From assembly GCF_949987515.2 (NCBI RefSeq), contig NC_082694.2:14129958-14193957 (forward strand): a stretch of 64,000 nt of DNA. The letters are read 5' to 3'. Position 1 is the first letter of the stretch; each line of letters opens with the position of its first letter. The notes under the pieces are model-generated. The model ran no database searches and had not been told where the DNA came from. It saw only the letters and a list, made by a program, of their open reading frames with translations. The stretch is from Delphinus delphis. Lineage: Eukaryota; Chordata; Mammalia; Artiodactyla; Delphinidae. Below, one piece after another: positions 1-11,500 of this stretch. A program made the position numbers and the translations under genes.

Positions 1-173
1 CACCTCCTGCCTTAATGCCCAGAGGAACATCAGAAAATCAAGTAATAGGCAGCGCAGTTCTGCAAGGTGAGGAACTTCCCACACCTGAAAACCTCTAGCA
101 TCCCTACTCCCTACATCCTCCATGTCAGTCATGACCCCTGATCATACATTTCCACAATCCAAACACCAAGACC

Positions 174-245
174 TTCCTAGACGGTCCTAGGAGGAAGGTG
201 GCTTCCCCATTCCTAGATGGTCCTAGGAGGAAGGTGGCTTCCCCA
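174..245. repeat. 36-bp tandem duplication, two copies
   Basis: Copy one (174-209) and copy two (210-245) are identical except for one C/T difference at 182 versus 218. Each unit starts ttcctaga and ends gcttcccca and contains cctaggagg. The near identity points to a recent local duplication, probably by replication slippage. It lies directly before a possible MIR relic. Confidence 0.9.
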
Positions 246-305
246 AGATCACACGTGAATCCAAGAGGACACGAAGACCAGGATTTAGGTGCTTGACTCT
301 TTATT
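240..305 (-). repeat. MIR-like SINE relic
   Basis: The sequence agatcacacgtgaatcc followed by aggatttaggtgcttgactc resembles the complement of the MIR core (aaggtcacacag...ggattcgaacccagg...gactcc). It is highly diverged, so the call is tentative. Confidence 0.35.
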
Positions 306-935
306 CAGCCCTACTGTCACCGGTCCAAAGTTTCTTAGGGGTTCTGCCCACACTCAATCCTGCTCATTTCTTACTGGACACCAATCCTGCTGGCCACCAG
401 TCCCACTGGCCATTAACTCACTACCGCCTGTAAAGCATTAATGATCTAAAATGTTAACTTAAACTCTTGGAAGTCTCTCTGCAAGATTTTGATAACGTAC
501 CCCCAGGTGGTTCCAAGGTAGTATGTCTACGACTTGCTTGCACTCTGAGAACTATTTCCTAAAGTTAGTGTTAGAATATCTATGAAAAAAATGGTTTCCT
601 GGGCTGATATGTTTTGGAAATCCTGGACTAGTCAGCCAAAGGTGAAAAATTCTTCTTCAGACCTTTTAATGTGTGAATGTGGATCTCCAATGTGCAGTGT
701 GACTTGACTCGTTTTCCAAGTTTATTTGATCATGAACTGCCCCCATTCCCTGCTTTGTTTTGTGGTTAAGAAGCTCATTGCTAATGTGATGTAGATTATT
801 CACATCTCTACCCTTATTTTGTAGATAAAAGAGAGGAGAGAATAGATACTGACTGAAGTGAGAAGTTAAAAAAGGCTATGGGAGGTTTGTGCATTATTTC
901 AAATAGAATATAAAGGAGAGAGATATTTGATCCTT

Positions 936-1092
936 TTTACTTTAGTTTTCTAAGTCCCATGAGGACAAGTTCATGTCTTATTTTCTTGTTGTTGTTTGTT
1001 TGATTCTTTCCATTGCTTGGGCACAAACCCTGGCCCATCATTTTTACTTAAATAATGTTTGTTAAATGAATTACTTAATAAATTAAATAATC
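936..1092 (+). repeat. L2 LINE 3' end relic
   Basis: The order cccatgaggacaagttcatgtctt ... ggcccatcattt ... aataatgtttgttaaatgaatt follows the L2 3' end (gagggcagggac ... ctggcacatagtaggtgctcaataaatgtttgttgaatga). It is strongly diverged, as expected of an ancient L2 copy. Confidence 0.5.
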
Positions 1093-1166
1093 AACAGCCG
1101 TCTACTTACAAAAGGTGGTGGGACAGCTTCAGGTTGTTCTGAAAAGTGAGATGTTTCCTTATATTT

Positions 1167-1390
1167 GTTTTTTGTTTTTGTTTTTGTTTTTGTTTTTTGC
1201 GGTGCGCGGGCCTCTTACTGTTGTGGCTTCTCCCGTTGCGGAGCACAGGCTCCGGACGCGCAGGCTCAGCGGCCACGGCTCACGGGCCCAGCCGCTCCGC
1301 GGCATGTGGGATCTTCCCGGACCGGGGCACGAACCCGCATCCCCTGCGTCGGCAGGCGGACTCTCAACCACTGTGCCACCAGGGAAGCCC
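1167..1390 (-). repeat. Young CHR-type tRNA-derived SINE
   Basis: The poly-T with (tttttg)n at 1167-1197 is the A-tail of a minus-strand copy. The body runs from gcggtgcgcgggcc to accagggaagccc, the young odontocete form. Flanking direct repeats ccttatattt at 1157-1166 and 1391-1400 show target-site duplication by L1 machinery. Short open frames through it on both strands are artefacts of its GC-rich body. Confidence 0.95.
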
Positions 1391-1400
1391 CCTTATATTT

Positions 1401-1894
1401 CTTAAGAGCAGAGAGATCAGAGAACTCCTACAGCAAGAGCATCAGCAAAACTTTTTAACCTCCACATATAATACCCAAATTAATCAGGATAGGCAGGAAC
1501 AGTTGTGTAGGTTAAGCACTGCACAAATTATTGGGGCACCATTCACTGTTTCCAAGAAGTGTGCTTACAGTTGGGTTGGCCTGAGAAGGCATATATATAG
1601 AAATAATTATAGAACAGTCAGAGAGAGTTTGTAGTTGTTTTCCATGCCAGGGTGTACTATACCCATGACTTTGCCCAGGCTCTTCCCTCTATTTAAATCT
1701 CCCTTTCTCTGGTCTTCCTGACACACTACAACCTGCCTTTCAGGGCCCATTTCCAATGTCACTTCTCTGTGGTTTCCTGAGATCTCTCTTTGGCATTCAC
1801 CTGCCATGGTAGAATTCACTGTTCCCTTGTGTCTGTGCCATCAGCACTTATAACAGAGACTACTAGTGCATATATGAAAAGCAAGAGAGGGAAA
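1401..1894. other. Non-repetitive stretch, no gene seen
   Basis: Mixed-composition DNA without a recognised repeat. A frame from 1607 to 1819 on the minus strand has no domain or splice context that I can recognise. Confidence 0.4.
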
Positions 1895-2045
1895 TGTTTA
1901 CGTGCTTTAAGTCAGACAGGGCCGGGTTCAAAATCTGGGGGATCTCCCACTAACAGCTGTGACATTGGGTAGGTTACTAACCTTTTCTAAGCTACAGTTT
2001 TCTCTCCTTTAAAATGGGAATAGTAATAGTTATAGTAATAGGAAG
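1895..2045 (+). repeat. MIR SINE
   Basis: The block agggccgggttcaaaat ... tgtgacattgggtaggttactaacc ... ctacagttttctc ... aaaatgggaatagtaatag follows the MIR core order (gggttcgaat, gtgtgaccttgggcaagt, ctcagtttcctcatctgtaaaatggggataataa). Plus orientation. Confidence 0.8.
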
Positions 2046-2155
2046 AGTTTATGCTGACATTTAAGGGAGATGTTGTATAGATAGGGTATATATCTGCTTT
2101 GCATTGCTCCAAAAGAGAAATTGAACTGCTTATCATGTTTCAATGAGAGTATTCT

Positions 2156-2276
2156 TTTTTTTTTTTTGACTGGGTCACGCAGCTTGTGGGATCTTAGCTC
2201 TCCAACCACGGATTGAACCCCGAGTCCTGGCAGAGAAAGCTCCAAGTGCTAACCAGTGGACCACCAGAGAATTCCC
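2156..2276 (-). repeat. Older short CHR-type SINE
   Basis: A poly-T is followed by gactgggtcacgcagcttgtgggatcttag and then the complement of the tRNA-like head ending ccaccagagaattccc. It lacks the long internal block of the young subfamily. Flanking attctt motifs suggest a degraded target duplication. Confidence 0.9.
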
Positions 2277-2316
2277 AGGATATTCTTGAGAGCAGATCTC
2301 CATGGCTATTTTCTAT

Positions 2317-2503
2317 TGAGTGATTGATTAATGTAGACCATTTTTAAAGTCTTTATTGAATTTGTTACAATATTGCTTCTGTTTTATGTTTTGGTTTTTT
2401 GGCTGCAAGGCATGTGGGATCTTAGCTCCCTGACCAGGGATCGAACATGCACCCCCTGCATTGGAAAGCAAAGTCCCAACCACTGGACCGCCAGGGAAGT
2501 CCC
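2317..2503 (-). repeat. CHR-type SINE with extended 3' tail
   Basis: A perfect 19-bp target duplication ctccatggctattttctat brackets it (2298-2316 and 2504-2522). The copy keeps a roughly 65-bp tail domain (complement of aacaaattcaataaagacttt) before the tRNA-like body, whereas most short copies here end at ggccaaaa. The exact duplication fixes both insertion boundaries. Confidence 0.93.
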
Positions 2504-2522
2504 CTCCATGGCTATTTTCTAT

Positions 2523-3164
2523 CCTGGGAAAATTATCAAATATTTACTAGTAGCACTTATTTGTTTAAAAAGATGTATTAATGGCTAAATTATAAAATGC
2601 ATCTTTTATTTCTTTCTTCTGCCTTTAAACCCTTTCTTCTTCTTTGTTCATAATGAGTTACCTCTGTTCAATTCATTCATTGAGATGGTAGTGCTAATTT
2701 ATTTCAGAGTGAAAAAGCAGTAGTAAGCATTAGTGCCATGTGTCTGTCATCAATGGTTGGGGAACTCTGGAACCTACTAATTCTTACCACCATATGGTAT
2801 GGTATGCCGTACCAGAAAGACATTAACCGTCAAGATTTAGTATGGGTTGGGTTGTCTTGACCGGAAAAGTTGTCCTGGTGTTTACAGAGCTGGCATTCCC
2901 AGGGATGCCCCAGCATTGCAATCCCGTGCTTGACAAAGGCTGAGTAACCCACCATCCAAAATATCACAGCAACGATCAAGCCTTTCTCCATCCAGCCCTA
3001 GGAAGGGGCAGCTTTACCAAGTCGAGCCTGAATCAACACACCACCCATTCCCTGGGTGAGATTCAGTACAGGACCACCTTCTAGCTTTTGATCAGTTCTC
3101 CAAATAGACCTTAAGAAATTCAAACCACTAGTGAAGCCCATGTCTCGTCTGTATAAAGACCAGG
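2523..3164. other. Non-repetitive stretch, no gene established
   Basis: No repeat family recognised. On the minus strand between about 2780 and 3180 two short frames lie end to end, separated by one stop; the second encodes a hydrophobic run. Nothing identifies a protein family and no splice or polyadenylation context is clear, although aaataaatt occurs downstream on that strand. Confidence 0.35.
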
Positions 3165-3178
3165 GACTGTCAGCTTCT

Positions 3179-3303
3179 TTTTTGTTGTTGTTTTTTGGCC
3201 TTGTCATGCGGAATCTTAGTTCCCCCACCAGGGGCCGAAACCGTGACCCCTACAGTGAAACCTCAAGAGTCCTAACGACTGGACCGCCAGGGAAGTCCCT
3301 AAG
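3179..3303 (-). repeat. Short CHR-type SINE
   Basis: Tail complement ttttttgttgttgttttttggcc, then gatcttag-type body, ending accgccagggaagtccc. The target duplication ga(c/t)tgtcagcttct at 3165-3178 and 3304-3317 has one mismatch. Confidence 0.93.
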
Positions 3304-3317
3304 GATTGTCAGCTTCT

Positions 3318-4261
3318 AGGTGTTTCAGTAATAGCGTTTTCCCTCAAATTCTTCTGCACAACTTCATGCTTATGGGTTACTTTCCCCCATGTGCATTCTG
3401 TCTTATTTTCCCCTCATCTTACATTTGTACCATGAAAACACTATCAAACGTGTTACATCCTCTTCATCGACTCCCTAACCCAATTCCATCCTCACTTTAA
3501 AATTGTTCACTTGTACCATATATGAACTTCAAACCAAAACTCTTTGCACCTCTGTATGTTCTCTTCTGATCTTTTTCAAGGATTTAACATAATTTTTTTA
3601 TTCATATGAAATCAGTGTGTATGTATTCTGCTTCACTGTGTTTTTCCCTATCTCCTGTGCACATGCTCACTGCATTTATATGGACCATAACTGCATAATT
3701 GTCATCTGAAGAATTTATAGCTTGCTATCTTGTTAAGAAACAAGTGTTGTCTTAGTTTATTGCTTATTTTTGTCACTGAGGTTTATTTACCTTTTTCTCT
3801 CATAAATGGCACTAGTAAGACTAACTTTGTACCTTTCATTTTTAGTTATTTCCTTCGAAATATATTTTCCAAATAGAATTATTTGACCACAGCTCTTGTA
3901 ACATTTGCAAGTTACTTGCCCAACCAATTTGCAGCTACCGAATAATACAGAAATGTACCTGTTTTCTCATACTCACAGAATGTTACCCTTTTAATTTTTG
4001 TAACGAACTTGATAGAGGTATGATAATTTCTTAAACCTATTTTGGGTTACATTTTTTTTTCTATTAGGAAGCTTGTAAATTTTTTAGATCATATACTATC
4101 TGCATTTCCTTGAATATAAACCATATTTGGTCACAAAATGAGTTAGGCTCTTCTATGGAACATTTAATAGCGATTAGACATAATCCCAGTGGAGATGACG
4201 TTAATGACAATATTAGGCATAACACAGAATTAATCATTTAATAAACCGTTAGGAAAGATAA
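3318..4261. other. AT-rich stretch, no gene seen
   Basis: Long T-rich sequence with no confident repeat assignment. It may hold very old LINE 3' sequence, but no diagnostic block is readable. Short frames here have no coding signature. Confidence 0.4.
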
Positions 4262-4268
4262 AGAGCTT

Positions 4269-4397
4269 TTTTTTCTTTTTCTTTTTTGGCTGCACGATGT
4301 GACTTGCAGGATCTTGGTTCCCCAGCCAGGGACTGAACCCTGTGCCCCCAGCAGTGGAAGCGTTGAGTCCTAACCACTGGACCTCCAGGGAATTCCC
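4269..4397 (-). repeat. Short CHR-type SINE
   Basis: Poly-T/C tail, ggctgcacgatgtgac, then the complement of the tRNA-like head ending acctccagggaattccc. A short duplication aagagct flanks it (4262-4268, 4398-4404). Confidence 0.9.
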
Positions 4398-4404
4398 AAG
4401 AGCT

Positions 4405-4990
4405 ATTTTAAACTTCCAAAATAGAAGACTAAATGGAAGATATGGTCATCTTCACAATAGGAAGGGATCAGTGGGCAGACAGGATTTCAAGACCCTTGAA
4501 GATTACCAGTGCAAACCTACATGCCAGCATAAATACTGAATACAACCACTGTTCCTCCTGTCTTAGATTCTGAAACCCAGATGCCTACAGGGGCAAGGTA
4601 AGGAACATAAAGGTTTATTGGGCCAGATAATAATAATGCAATGGGAGGTGAGGACTGGGGAGAATTGGAAAGTCATGCCCGTCTATGACATTGAACTCTT
4701 ATTAAGGAAAACATTCTTTGGGCCAAACAAAAACGCATCTGTGGTCCAATTTGGCCATTGGCTGCCAGGCTGTGCCCTCTGCTTAAGGCTCCTTTTGGAG
4801 ACTGTACTCGCATGACAGCAGAGGTCTTGCACAGATGTGGAAGATGCGGCAAACAAGTGACGTATGAAGAACAGTTCAGTTGCCTTTTAATACTACTAAG
4901 AAAAAGAGTACTGCAAGCCCAGTGAATAGTAACTAACGTCCTGCCTCAGTGACAGTAGAGCAGATTGGGGGCTGTGGCCAATAGGAGAAT
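4405..4990. other. Unassigned single-copy-like stretch
   Basis: Moderate GC, no recognised repeat, no convincing exon. The 65-codon frame at 4618-4815 shows no domain and no flanking splice sites that I would trust. Confidence 0.35.
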
Positions 4991-4994
4991 GCAT

Positions 4995-5300
4995 ATCTCC
5001 AGTTTTTTGTTGGCTTTTGACTCTTTATTATGGACATTAAAAACGCAAAATAGAATAGTATAATGAAGCCCTTGAGCCCATCACCCAGCTCATCAGTCCT
5101 TGCCAATTACAGGGGTCCTTGCTCATTTCTGTGCCTGGAGAGTGAGAGCAGGTACTGTTCCAGCCCACTTGAGAGTTACAGGCCAGCACATGGGGCCAGC
5201 ACTGCCCAGATTTTTAAAAGAAGCTAGACATTTTGATTTTTATTTAAGACCTCTTGATTTTTCTATGTTGGCAATTCATTAAAAAAAATTTCAATACATT
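4995..5300 (-). repeat. Old L1M-type 3' UTR relic
   Basis: ctctttattatggacattaaa ... atagaatagtataatgaa ... cccatcacccagctcatcag resembles the complement of the A-rich L1M 3' UTR, also seen near 21425-22080. Diverged, so only moderately supported. Confidence 0.4.
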
Positions 5301-5489
5301 GTAGAGGTCAAGATTGTGCCGCCCATTGCTGATTTTGGGTAATAACATATGCTTGGAGAAAATGCTGGAGGTGAGAGAGGAAGTGCAGTCAAATGTTGAC
5401 CTAATCCTGGGCCCCTGGATCATTGCCCACTGGGATGGGCCACAGCTGGGCTAGACATAGCTCTGTGATGACCCTCGTAGTGCAGGGGG

Positions 5490-5608
5490 TTTGCCTCTTT
5501 CCTTAGACACTGAGCTCCTTGAGGAAACTTGTAGTCTCTCCCCCCAGGGCCCAGAGGATAATAATAACCAGTAGAGTTTTGAGGAATGAATGAACAAATA
5601 AATACACA
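5490..5608 (+). repeat. L2 LINE 3' end relic
   Basis: acactgagctccttgagg ... agggcccagaggataataataa ... gaatgaatgaacaaataaat matches the order of the L2 3' end (gagctccttgagggcaggga, cccagcacc, gaatgaatgaat). Confidence 0.65.
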
Positions 5609-5964
5609 ACAGCCTTTCTTGTTATTTTTGAGTCTAGGATCCCTTCCAACACCATCCAATGGAGGCGTCTTCAGGTCCACTGATATGACTATTATTTTCT
5701 TTGTTTTTTAGAAACAATCTTCGCGTTATTGCAAAATGCTCCACTCTTACTAAGTAAAATTTGAATAATTAATGCAATGTATTTTCTAGACTGATTTATA
5801 TTTTTATTGTTTAGATCATGATTTGGTTAATTCATCAAGAATAATATGATTGGTGGCTACGTCAGAAGATAAAAACATTCAATATTGATAATTACATGGT
5901 GTTGAGCAAGTATGTTTGAATAGTGAAGATTGTCAGCTATTTAAGAGTGAGGACTATGCCTTAG
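5609..5964. other. AT-rich stretch, no gene seen
   Basis: No repeat family, promoter or exon recognised between the L2 tail and the L1 that follows. Confidence 0.35.
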
Positions 5965-7090
5965 TCTTTAAAAAAATTGATATATAAAATGCACAAGCCA
6001 TACAATTCACTCTTTTAAAGTTGTACAACTCAGTGGCTTTTAGTATAGTCACAGGGTTGTGCAACCGTCACCACTATCTAATTCCAGAATATTTTCATCA
6101 CCCCAAAAATAAGCCCTATACCCATTAGTAGCCACTCACCATTCTCTCCTCTCTTCAGCCCCTGGCAACCACTAACCTACTTTTTGTTTCTATAGATTTG
6201 CCTATTCTGGACATTTCATGTAAATGGAGTCATATAATATGGGGTCTTTTGTGTCTGACTTCTTTCACTTAGCATGTTTTTAAGGTTCATCCATGTTGTA
6301 GCATGTATCAGTACCAAATTCTTTTTATGGCTACATATATTCCATTATTTGGATATATTACATTTTGTTTATCCATTCATCAATTGATGGACATTTGCGT
6401 TGTTTCTACTTTTGGTTATTATAATGTGGTTATGAATACTCATGTCCAAATTTTGTTTGGACATACATTTTCAGTTCTCTTGGGTATGTATCTAGAAGTG
6501 GAATTGCTGGTCAGATAGTAATTCTACTTTAATATTTTGAGAAACTGTCAGGCTTTTTCAAAGTGACTGCACCATTTTACATTCCCACCAGCAATGGACA
6601 AGGGTTCCAATTTTTCCACATCCTTGTTAACACTTGTTGTTTTCCATCAATTTATTTGATTATAGTCATCCTAGTAAATGTGAAGTGGTATTGCATTGTG
6701 GTTTCAAGTTACATTTCCCTAATGACTAATAATGTTGAGCATCTTTTCTTATGCTTATAGGCTATTTGTATCTTTTCTTTGGAGAGATGTCATTCAAATC
6801 TTTTAAAATTACATTATGTGTCTTTTTATTGTTGACCTGTAATTGTTCTTTATATATTTTGGGTATTAATCCATTATCAGATATACAATGTGCAAATATT
6901 TTCTTCCATTTTGTGTGTCATCTTTTCTTCGTGGTGTCCTTTGAAACACAAAAGTTTTTAATTTTGATAAAGTCTAATTTATCTGTTTTTTTTCTTTTGT
7001 TGCTTGTGCTTTTGGTATCATATCAAAGAAATCACCGCCTAATTCAAGGTCATGAAGGTTTATACCTCTGTTTTCTTTCTTATCTAAGAG
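5965..7090 (-). repeat. L1M LINE fragment, 3' half
   Basis: Reads as the complement of old L1 3' UTR and ORF2 3' part: tatacaattcactc-type opening, then the complements of conserved L1 phrases such as tccatgttgtagcatg, atggacatttgcgttg, gaagtggaattgctgg, ttacattcccaccagcaatg and gggtattaatccattatcaga. Frames are broken by stops, so it is not active. Confidence 0.92.
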
Positions 7091-7830
7091 CTAAAACTTC
7101 CACAGTGGACTCTACCCAAAGGGGTAAAACTTTTTTTCAGGAGTTTGGGTACATGGCTCTGTGATAGAGTTCCCGTTGACTCCTGGGATGGGCCAAATCT
7201 ACTCAGAAATACCAGACAACAGCTGAACCAGTGAGGGTTTGGAGTCTGTTGTTTGGTCTCTACTTTCTGGTGGGCGGAACTGGGCTAACAAGGTGATTCC
7301 TTCCCAAGAAGACGTTGGAAAAGAGTGTTATGCTCTCCAGAGCAGGCGGTCTTACCAGGGTGAGCAGATACAGGGCTTGAGCGCCATTACCTGCCACCCT
7401 AGTGCCTGAGCACACCTTACAGATAGACCCTGACCCTCCTTCCCACCGAACCCACAGAGGATCTCACAATCTGCCCCAACCCTGGACTTCAGGCAGAGCG
7501 GGCACTCAATCTGAATGGGAACAAAACCAAAACTTGTTTGCCTAACCTGGCCAAATCAAAGTGATTCCCATTCCCAATATGGCAAGTTATATGATTATGT
7601 AGTTCTCCCAGAAGTAGCTCTATAAGTGAACAAAGACCTTTTTTTAAGCTTTTTTAAAAAATTGGGTTAAATTATGAATTACAGTATTTGATTTTCCAAG
7701 TTCGCACTAGTTTACATTTGTCAGATTTATTCATGATATGATGTGCTTATTATATAACACTCGGTTGGATTATAAAACTTTGGTTGGATTTTTGCATTTA
7801 TGCTAATGTGTTTCTTTTTCGCTTTTCTTT
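7091..7830. other. Single-copy-like stretch, no gene seen
   Basis: About 740 bases without recognised repeats; moderately GC-rich from 7150 to 7560, then AT-rich. No ORF with coding signature and no CpG cluster. Confidence 0.4.
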
Positions 7831-7842
7831 GCTTTTCTTCTT

Positions 7843-8048
7843 CTTTTTTTTTTTTTGCGGTACGCGGGCCTCTCACTGTTGCGGCCTCTTCCGTAGCGGA
7901 GCACAGGCTCCGGACGCGCAGGCCCAGCGGCCATGGCTCACGGGCCCAGCCACTCTGCGGCATGTGGGATCTTCCCGGACCGGGGCACGAACCCGTGTCC
8001 CCTTCACCGGCAGGCGGACTCTCAACCACTGCGCCACCAGGGAAGCCC
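7843..8048 (-). repeat. Young CHR-type SINE
   Basis: Poly-T, gcggtacgcgggcctctcac, body, accagggaagccc. The target duplication gcttttcttctt at 7831-7842 and 8049-8060 is perfect. Confidence 0.96.
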
Positions 8049-8060
8049 GCTTTTCTTCTT

Positions 8061-9160
8061 TTTTTTTTAAGGGGTCTCCATTTATCCTATCATACAACAA
8101 GTCCAGATGTAGATGGGCTTGAGGTTCCCTTTCTCCAAGGTTCTCTGGGCTCTTCTACTCTTGGAGAACACGGGCTTCTTTTTTTAGTTTGCTGTCAAAG
8201 AGAACTACCTGCCCCTCAGACCTCCCCACAAACCGCTTGGACACTTAGCTGGCAACAGAGCAGATCCCAAGGCTGAGCCAGCTCAGCTGTCGCCAGGCAT
8301 TGGAGATCAGGTGACACCACTGGGGAGAGAGTCAGGGTAGGTGGCATCGCTATCAACCTGGCCGAGGTCACCATGGGCATCCCTTGGCCTCTGAAGGAGT
8401 GTCGGGCAGGCAGCTGCCCCTCTGCAGGCTGCCCTGGCTTTGCCCGGATGGCAGTGGTGGGAAGTGCTAACCAGCACAGAATGAGGGGAGCCCAGGTAGC
8501 AATTAAGTGGGGATAAATAGCCATTACCAAGGAGGCCTAACAACTGTAGAAGCCCGCAGTCTATTCACCAGCAACTGCTTATTTTCCCATTGATCCTCGG
8601 CGGGATAGGGCCTTGCCTTCTGCAGTGCCCCAAATAACAGGCTCGCAAAGCCCAGTGCTAAGAGGTGGCATCTGAGAAGAATCCGCTCAGGTCTTCCTGT
8701 CTGTTTCATCTTAAGGCCTGCCAGGAGAAGAGATAATTACAGGTCTGCAATTTTTGCTCCATCACAGACAATGGAGGGATCAACAGATGCCTCTCTGAAA
8801 TCAGATTAAAAAATTTTGAAAAGGTTTCGGCTCAGGAGGATACCAGCATTTCACACAGTTTCAGTTGGATGAAAATAGAAAGAGAGATGGAGAGGGAAGA
8901 AAGGAGAAAAGGGAGGGAGGAAGGAAAGAAAACTTGAAGTTCTTAAAAATGGAAATAACCAATGTGGAGGCTGCTAAACAGACTTTGTTTTCCTGTTGCC
9001 TCCCCACAGGTATCTTTCCCTTGGCCTGTCACACCAGCTGAAAGGCTCCCATCAAGACTGAGTTCATATGTAGCCAAGAATCCCCCGTGAAGGCCCAAGC
9101 CCCTTTGCAGTCACTGTCACCCCTGCTAAACATGACCTGCTTTCCAGCACCACGTAGCAG
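8061..9160. other. Single-copy-like stretch, no gene established
   Basis: GC-moderate sequence to about 8700, with minus-strand frames of 78-104 codons at 8216-8543. They overlap in different frames, lack recognisable domains and share no splice pattern, so I treat them as chance frames. A polypurine run lies at 8878-8935. Confidence 0.4.
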
Positions 9161-9164
9161 ATTT

Positions 9165-11500
9165 GCCTAGTTTAGAACTTCCTATGAAAGGGATGTATAT
9201 ATAGTATGGACTCCTTTTGTCTGACTTTTTTCACTCAGCATGATTGTGAGAGATTCATCCATGTCATTGCCTGTTATCAACAGTTCATTGTGTTCCACTG
9301 TAGTCATATTTCATCGTGTAGATATATCTCAGTTTGTTTATCTGTTCACCTGCTGATGGACATTTGATTGTTTCTAGTTTGGGACTCTTATGAATAAAGC
9401 AACTATGAACATTTCTGTGACCGTCATTTTGTGGATACGTTTCTACCTAGAAGTAGAAATTGCTGGATCTAAGAGAGGTGAAATTATGCTTTTTGTAAGA
9501 AAGTCACAATCTGATTTTCAAAGGGGGTTGTACACTTTACCCTCCTATCATCTTTGTATGAGATTCTTTTTTTTTTTAATACATTTATTTATTTATTTAT
9601 GGTTGTGTTGGGTCTTCGTTGCTGCGCACGGGCTTTCTCTAGTTGTGGTGAGCAGGGCTACTCTTTGTTGTGGTGCGTGGGCTTCTCATTGCAGTGGTTT
9701 CTCTTGCTGCAGAGCATGGGCTCTAGGCGCGCGGGCTTCAGTAGTTGTAGCACGCAGGCTCAGTAGTTGTGGCTCGTGGGTTCTAGAGCACAGGTTCAGT
9801 AGTTGTGGTGCACAGGCTTAGTTGCTCCATGACAGGTGGGATCTTCCCGGACCAGGGATTGAACCTGTGTCCCCTGCATTGGCAGGCAGATTCTTAACCA
9901 CTGCGCCACCAGGAAAGTCCTGTTTGAGATTCTGATTGTTCCACATCCTTGTCAAGTCTTGTATTTATCAGCCTTTTAAAATTTCACTATCATGTTTTTC
10001 ATATGTGTTTCCTTGATAACTCATGACGTTGAATATAATTTCATGTACTCCTTAGCCATTTGAATATTTCCTTTGGTGAAATTCCTGCTCTAGATTTTGA
10101 CCATTTAAAAAAGTTGGGTTGATTTTCTTATTACTGAGCTGTGTGAATCCTTCTTATATTGGTATTCAAGAAATTTATCACATACATGCATTGTGAATAC
10201 TTTCTCCCAGTCTGTGGCTTGCCTTTTCATTATTGTTGAAGAGTAGAGGTATTGATAAAATCAAATTTCTTTCTTTCTCCTTTAGTGATTAACATTTTTT
10301 GCTTTCTTTCCAAGAATTCTTTGCAAAAGCTAACATTGCTTTTTTTTTTCTTTTTCCCCTGAAAGTTTTGCAGTTTTGGCTTTTATGTTGGTCTGTGATC
10401 TACCTCAAATTACTTTTATGTATGGGGTTGAGGTTCATTTTTTTGCTTAAAATCTATTGTTTCAGCACCGTTTGTTCAAATGGCTTTCCTTTCTCCATTG
10501 AATTGACTTGGCATTTTGGTTGAAAATTAATTGATCATATACAAGTGGGTTCATTTCTGGACTCTGTTCAGTTTTATTGGAAGAATGGAAATATCAACAT
10601 TAGAGGTATCCAATCCAAAAACATAACATACCTCTCCAATTTTCAGGTCTTTAATTTAGCAATGTTTTGTTGTTTTCAGTGTAGAAGTCTTATACATACT
10701 TTGCTAAATTTCATCCTAGATAGGTGATTTGTTTGATGTTATTGTAAGTGGTACATTTTTTAAAAATTGTTGCTAATATCTAGAAATTCAATTAATTTTT
10801 GTATATGGACCTTGTATTTTACAATTTTGCTGAATTCACTTATAAAATGTGGTAGTTATTCTATAGAAGCCCGTAAGGTTTTCTATATATACAATCAAGT
10901 TGTCTGCAAATATTGGCAGTTTCAATTTTCTTGTCCAACCCCTCTGGATTTTCTTTCTTTTTCTTTTTTTGGTGCCTCAATTTTGAGCAAAACTTGTAAG
11001 AGCTGACATCTTTGCCTGTTCTCAGACTTAGTGAGAAATTCTTTAATATTTCACTATTAACTATGATATTAGCTGTAAGTTTTTGTAGTTCCTTTAATTA
11101 GGTTGAGGAAGTTCCCTTCTCTTAACTTGCTTTGATTGTGAAAATGTGTTGAATTTTGTCAAATGCTTTTTGTGCATCTATTCAGGTTTTAGTACCATAA
11201 TAACATTGGGCTCATAAAACAAACTGAGAAGTGTTTCTTCCTTTTTTATTTTTTGGAAAGAGTTTGTGTGCAGTTGGTATTCATTCTCTCTTAAAAGTGT
11301 GATAGAATTCACCAGTTGAAGTCATCTGGGTCTGGAGATTTCTTTGTGGGTTTTAATGATAAATTTAGCATATGTAAGAGATATGGAGCTATTTTACTTT
11401 TAAAAAATTTCTCCTTGAGTCAGTTTTGGTAAGTTTATGTTTTTGAAGGAATTTTTCCATTTCATCCAGGTTTTTTTTTTTTTTTATTGTATTGGCACAA
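9165..11500 (-). repeat. L1M LINE, split by a SINE
   Basis: Complement of L1 ORF2 and 3' sequence: atgaataaagcaactatgaac, ctagaagtagaaattgctgg, cttactatatt-type phrases, then RT-region text such as ccagttgaagtcatctgggtctgg near 11310. The SINE at 9568-9922 interrupts it with its own target duplication. Many stops; inactive. Confidence 0.85.
9568..9922 (-). repeat. Long-form CHR-type SINE inside L1
   Basis: About 350 bp. Tail (attt)n, then gttgtgttgggtcttcgttgc, repeated cagtagttgtgg modules and the tRNA-like head complement ending ccaccaggaaagtcc. Target duplication t(a/t)tgagattct at 9557-9567 and 9923-9933. Confidence 0.95.

Larger units (their letters stand above)
1..935. other. AT-rich non-repetitive flank, no gene seen
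   Basis: No open frame with coding character, splice-site pair or RNA gene is visible. Apart from the tandem duplication at 174-245 and a faint MIR relic after it, I recognise no repeat family. The polypurine patch near 825-900 (gagaggagagaat) is low complexity only. Confidence 0.5.

Noticed and set aside
2780..3228. Two adjoining minus-strand frames, one hydrophobic, suggesting a processed pseudogene
   Set aside because: No protein family can be named, the frames are separated by a stop, and the first extends into a SINE.
6751..7164. 137-codon hydrophobic ORF resembling a membrane protein
   Set aside because: It is antisense translation of a T-rich L1 complement, which yields Phe/Leu-rich frames.
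7727..8276. ORFs of 100-158 codons around a SINE, repeated with similar protein at many places
   Set aside because: They are translations of the young SINE body. The same peptide pieces recur at 1146, 32281, 59788, 61012 and 62161.
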